A stretch of DNA of 9,189 nt, from NCBI GenBank assembly GCA_900555045.1, contig USJW01000155.1, positions 1 to 9,189 of the forward strand. Direction: 5' to 3'. Both the position numbers and the translations under genes were made by a program. Below the pieces are notes generated by a model, which saw nothing but the letters and a program-made list of their open reading frames with translations, was not told where the DNA came from and did not search any database. The first letter of the stretch is position 1, and each line of letters begins with the position of its first letter. Below are positions 6,481 through 9,189 of this stretch, piece after piece. Source of the stretch: an uncultured Clostridium sp. (lineage in GTDB: Bacteria; Bacillota; Clostridia; Lachnospirales; Lachnospiraceae).

Positions 6481-8907
6481 TTATATCAGACCGTTCTTTT
6501 TGAATTCTGCGATCAGCCGCTGGGCTGTCATGGGGTTCACGTTCATGTGCACACCGGTTGCGTTCAAAATCGCGTTCCGGATCGCGGGCGCCACCGGGAT
6601 TGCAGGCGGCTCGCCCAGGGACTTGTTTCCGTAAGGGCCTGTGGGATCCTCCAGCTGGATAAACTCCACGTTCAGCTTCGGGGTGTCCATGGCGGTGGGG
6701 ATCTTGTAGTCCAGCAGGTTGTTGTTTAAGGGCTTTCCGGTCTTCTCATCCACCAGGAGCTCCTCGGATAAGCCGTAGCCCAGTCCCATGCTCATGCCGC
6801 CGTGCACCTGCGCCTCAGCGGTCTTGGGGTTGATCAGCACGCCGGAGTCATGGACGTTGATGATGTCCTTCACGGTCACGATGCCCAGAGGCATATCCAC
6901 CTCGATCTCCACGAAGCAGCAGCCGGAGGAGAAGGTGTTCTGCTTGCACTGGTTGGTCACCTCCGCCGTGATGTGGATGGAGCGGTCCAGGGAGTAGAAT
7001 GCGGTGTCCGCAACCACGCCCACGTCAAAGAGCACCGGGTCGCCGCCGTCCACAACCACCTTGCTGTCCACGATGTCAAGCATATCCTCCGTGATCTCCT
7101 CGCCCTCGGCAAGGCCCAGAGCCTCGCGGATGCGCACGCCCGCCGCCTTCACCTCGTCGGCGTAGACGGTCTTTGACATGTCGCTCACGTCGTGGTTCAG
7201 CATGTAAGCCGCATACTCCAAAATTTTGTGCCGTAACTCCTCACCGCACTTCTTGCAGGCCATGCCGGAGACGTAGGTCTGACGGGAGGCGTATGCGCCG
7301 GTGTCGAAGGGAGTGGTGTCCGTGTCCTGGGTGGACACGATGTAAACCTTGTCAAAGGAGATTCCCGTGGTCTCCGCAGCCATCTGCGAGAACACGGTGT
7401 CCGCGCCCTGGCCGATCTCCGTGGCGCCCATGCACAGCTGCATGGAGCCGTCCTGGTTTAACACCATCCGTGCGGAGGCGGTCTCAAGGGAGATGGGGTG
7501 CACGCCTGTCTTGTAGCAGAAGATCGCCATTCCGACGCCCTTTCTCACCGGGCCGGTCTGGTTTCTGTAGGCGTTCCACTTCTCATCCCATTTGATGTGC
7601 TTCTTGCCCTCCTCGATGCAGCTCTTCAGCCCGTAGGAGTGGAAGGTGATCCCGTTGGCCGGGTCCACGAAGCCCTCCTCCATGCAGTTCTTCAGCCGGA
7701 GCTCGCAGGGGTCCATGCCGATGGCGTAAGCCATATCGTCGGTCAGGCACTCCGCAAACCAGTCCGCCTGGGGGATTCCGTAGGCGCGCATAGCTCCTGC
7801 GGTGGGTGAGGAGGTGTAAACGGTCCAGCAGTCAATCTCGCTGCCCAGCTGGTCGCGGTACAGATCCTTGAACACGTTGCCGCAGTTGGCGCAGATGGCG
7901 TGGCCGTGGGAGGCGTAGGCGCCGTTGTTGGCGTAGGCGTCAAGCTTTCTGGCCAGCACCCGGCCGTCCTTCGTCACAACGCCCTTGCAGTAGCCCTTGA
8001 TGGCGTGGCGGGTTCTGGTGCCGGAGATGGTCTCCTCGCGGCTGATCTCCAGGCGCACCGGGCGTCCGCCCACTGACATGGAGAGGAACGCGTTTAACGG
8101 CTCATACAGCACGTCCTGCTTGTTTCCGAAGCCGCCGCCTATGTACGGCTTGATGATGCGCACCTGGCCGACCGGGATTCCCAGGGCCTGGGCGGTGCAG
8201 CGGCGCACGATGTGCGGAATCTGGGTGGAGGCCACTATGGTCACCTTCCCGTTGGTGTCCACGTAAGCCCAGGACACCGGAAGCTCGATGTGGCAGTGGG
8301 AGATTCTGGGGGTGTCGTACTCGGCCTCCAGGGCCACAACGCCGTCCTCGCCGTACTCCTCCTTCGCCTTCTTTAAGCCCTCCTCGTATGTGAAATCGCT
8401 GTCCCCCATGGTCATGTGGGAGTGAACGATCACGTTGTCCTTGCGAATGTCCGGGTGAAGCGGGGTGGCGTTCTCAGCCATCGCGGCCTCCACCGTGACG
8501 ATGGGCTCGTACTCCTCGTACTCCACCTTGATCTTGCGCGCCGCCTGGAACGCGGCCACCTCATCCTCGGCCACCACAGCCGCGATGTCGTCGCCGTACA
8601 GGCGCACCCGCTCGTTTAACAGCTTCCTGTCGCAGATGTCCTGGTGCTTGAGCTCCACGCTCCAGGGATGTCCCGCGGTGGGGAACTGGCAGTCCGGAAC
8701 GTCAAAACATGTGACGATCTTCACAACCCCCGGCACCGCAAGCGCCTCGGTGAGATCAAAGCTCTTGACCCTCCCGTTGGCGATGGTGGAGTGAACCACC
8801 CTCCCGTGCAGAATGTCTCTCGGTTCCAAATCCGCGGTGTACTTGGCCTCTCCGGTCACTTTGCCGTAAGCGTCAACCCGCTTCACTTCCTGGCCTACAA
8901 TCTTCAT
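6481..8907 (-). CDS. xdhA: Xanthine dehydrogenase, molybdopterin-binding catalytic subunit
   Basis: The 808-residue catalytic subunit, in which the Mo-pterin cofactor hydroxylates a purine (hypoxanthine to xanthine, xanthine to urate). The N-terminal a/b-hammerhead domain (KRVDAYGKVTGEAKYTADL) is followed by the Mo-binding domains. Cofactor and active-site motifs are all present: GGGFGNKQ at 257-264, GAMRAYG at 371-377 (Arg374 corresponds to the substrate-stabilising Arg of xanthine oxidase), GATEIGQG at 494-501, TPFDTGAYASRQ near 532-543 and the catalytic base in GEPP (Glu766). At the position of bovine Glu802 it has Gln264, as I recall for E. coli XdhA. Overall it reads like an E. coli XdhA orthologue (about 752 residues) with roughly 50 extra residues, part of them likely an acidic insertion near 165-190. 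The start ATG has an AAGGAGGA Shine-Dalgarno. It is the first gene of the operon, about 190 bases after a riboswitch-controlled terminator. Substrate preference is not proven. Confidence 0.95.
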   Translation of the reverse strand: MKIVGQEVKRVDAYGKVTGEAKYTADLEPRDILHGRVVHSTIANGRVKSFDLTEALAVPGVVKIVTCFDVPDCQFPTAGHPWSVELKHQDICDRKLLNERVRLYGDDIAAVVAEDEVAAFQAARKIKVEYEEYEPIVTVEAAMAENATPLHPDIRKDNVIVHSHMTMGDSDFTYEEGLKKAKEEYGEDGVVALEAEYDTPRISHCHIELPVSWAYVDTNGKVTIVASTQIPHIVRRCTAQALGIPVGQVRIIKPYIGGGFGNKQDVLYEPLNAFLSMSVGGRPVRLEISREETISGTRTRHAIKGYCKGVVTKDGRVLARKLDAYANNGAYASHGHAICANCGNVFKDLYRDQLGSEIDCWTVYTSSPTAGAMRAYGIPQADWFAECLTDDMAYAIGMDPCELRLKNCMEEGFVDPANGITFHSYGLKSCIEEGKKHIKWDEKWNAYRNQTGPVRKGVGMAIFCYKTGVHPISLETASARMVLNQDGSMQLCMGATEIGQGADTVFSQMAAETTGISFDKVYIVSTQDTDTTPFDTGAYASRQTYVSGMACKKCGEELRHKILEYAAYMLNHDVSDMSKTVYADEVKAAGVRIREALGLAEGEEITEDMLDIVDSKVVVDGGDPVLFDVGVVADTAFYSLDRSIHITAEVTNQCKQNTFSSGCCFVEIEVDMPLGIVTVKDIINVHDSGVLINPKTAEAQVHGGMSMGLGYGLSEELLVDEKTGKPLNNNLLDYKIPTAMDTPKLNVEFIQLEDPTGPYGNKSLGEPPAIPVAPAIRNAILNATGVHMNVNPMTAQRLIAEFKKNGLI

Positions 8908-9086
8908 TCTTCGCTTCCTCCTTACTTCGATTTACCTATAAGCCTATTCCTGCTCCTCTGCCTCCAGAACATCAAAAGGGCCGCCTTCACCGCGTGTCCG
9001 ATTTAAAATCTTCCAACGGGTCCGGCAGACCCCCTACCTCCGTTTTTCACATATGCTTATGTCCTCATCAAGCTTTTCTTATAAAG
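8908..9086 (-). other. Leader between the riboswitch terminator and xdhA
   Basis: About 180 bases of transcribed leader. Besides the xdhA Shine-Dalgarno (AAGGAGGA, about 8916-8923) I see only a small GC hairpin (9018-9022 with 9028-9032) and no second terminator. A GGAGG near 9036-9040 has no ATG or GTG at usable distance. No convincing promoter was found, so the operon promoter is probably beyond the right edge. Confidence 0.6.
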
Positions 9087-9124
9087 AAAAAAAGAGCTGG
9101 CTACATAAGATATGTAGTCAACTC
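9087..9124 (-). terminator. Riboswitch-controlled intrinsic terminator
   Basis: On the - strand, arms 9124-9111 and 9107-9094 pair over 14 positions, with one U-G pair and one A-C mismatch, around a 3-base loop; a U7 run (9093-9087) follows directly. The 5' arm is made of aptamer positions 67-80, that is the 3' strand of P3, J3/1 and the 3' strand of P1. Terminator and folded aptamer therefore cannot coexist. Ligand binding should block termination and let transcription pass into xdhA. Confidence 0.88.
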
Positions 9125-9173
9125 TTTTCGGTAGTTGGTAGAGACTCTGGGCCAATCCCCAGGATATACATAT
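9110..9173 (-). promoter_or_regulatory. Purine riboswitch aptamer (guanine type, C74)
   Basis: The - strand folds as the purine aptamer (Rfam Purine class). P1 is 7 bp (ATATGTA 9173-9167 with TACATAT 9116-9110). P2 is CTGGG/CCCAG. J2/3 is AGTCTCTACC against the consensus AGTTTCTACC. P3 is CAACT/AGTTG, with loop CCGAAAA. J3/1 is GACTA. Using the xpt aptamer numbering, the ligand contacts U22, U47, U51 and C74 are all present, as are the kissing-loop bases A33, U34, G37, G38, C60, C61, A65 and A66. C74 makes it a guanine-class rather than adenine-class switch. Compared with the consensus, J1/2 and L2 are each one base short, U48 is C and U63 is A. It heads a xanthine dehydrogenase and purine permease operon, so guanine, hypoxanthine or xanthine are the natural ligand candidates. 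Confidence 0.93.
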
Positions 9174-9189
9174 TGGTAAACGACTTATT

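Noticed and set aside
8987..9028. Tiny leader reading frame on the - strand (CTG start after GGAGG, about 13 codons)
   Set aside because: It would need a rare CTG start, is very short and has no attenuator-like features; the riboswitch already explains leader control.
9071..9093. A/T-rich hairpin formed by the U-run and the following AAGAAAAG on the - strand
   Set aside because: It would form only after polymerase has passed the U-run, and its A-U pairs are weak; no clear role in the switch.
9101..9117. Inverted repeat CTACATA/TATGTAG considered as an operator
   Set aside because: It is the apex of the terminator hairpin and contains the aptamer P1 strand, so RNA structure explains it better than protein binding.
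9110..9173. NMT1-type xanthine-I riboswitch or adenine riboswitch
   Set aside because: The three-way junction, kissing loops and J2/3 sequence are those of the purine class, and position 74 is C, not U, which excludes the adenine type.

Overview
The window looks like chromosomal DNA from an anaerobic Firmicute of class Clostridia, probably Lachnospiraceae-like. This is inferred from GC-rich genes with strong AGGAGG-type ribosome binding sites, a PucR/CdaR-type regulator, the AAA-ATPase-like family common in gut anaerobes, sigma-A-type promoters and a purine riboswitch in front of a catabolic operon. Species cannot be named from the sequence.

Left part (1-1590, + strand): a PucR-type transcriptional regulator (CdaR GGDEF-like domain plus C-terminal PucR helix-turn-helix). 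Its N-terminus is unclear. A short in-frame coding stretch enters from the left edge in another frame and stops at 103-105, just over a (GT)4 run. Removing one GT unit would fuse the two frames. The regulator ends at a strong bidirectional hairpin terminator.

Middle (1592-3670): an A+T-richer AAA-ATPase-like gene (- strand) that lacks the C-terminal nuclease domain usual for its family; a small two-helix membrane protein resembling DUF3592 (- strand), with its own promoter; and a divergent promoter and Shine-Dalgarno that start only about 22 sensible codons before running into the terminator of the next operon. This last piece looks like the stub of a lost gene.

Right part (3666-9173, - strand): one purine-catabolic operon, read right to left: riboswitch and terminator, then xdhA (molybdopterin subunit), xdhB (FAD subunit), xdhC (2Fe-2S subunit), an NCS2 xanthine/uracil-type permease, and a terminator. 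The permease would import the purine. The XdhABC complex would hydroxylate hypoxanthine or xanthine towards urate, passing electrons from Mo-pterin through 2Fe-2S to FAD. Subunit order and sequence resemble Escherichia coli XdhABC. No cofactor-insertion factor, Mo-cofactor synthesis gene or later urate-degrading enzyme lies in the window.

The most notable signal is at the right edge: a purine (guanine-type, C74) riboswitch aptamer whose P1 and P3 3' strands are also the 5' arm of a 14-position terminator hairpin followed by U7. The two structures exclude each other, so ligand binding should switch the operon ON. That is the opposite of the usual guanine riboswitch and the logic expected for substrate induction of a catabolic operon. 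The aptamer is also one base short in J1/2 and in L2, so its exact ligand (guanine, hypoxanthine or xanthine) is open. The operon promoter lies beyond the right edge.
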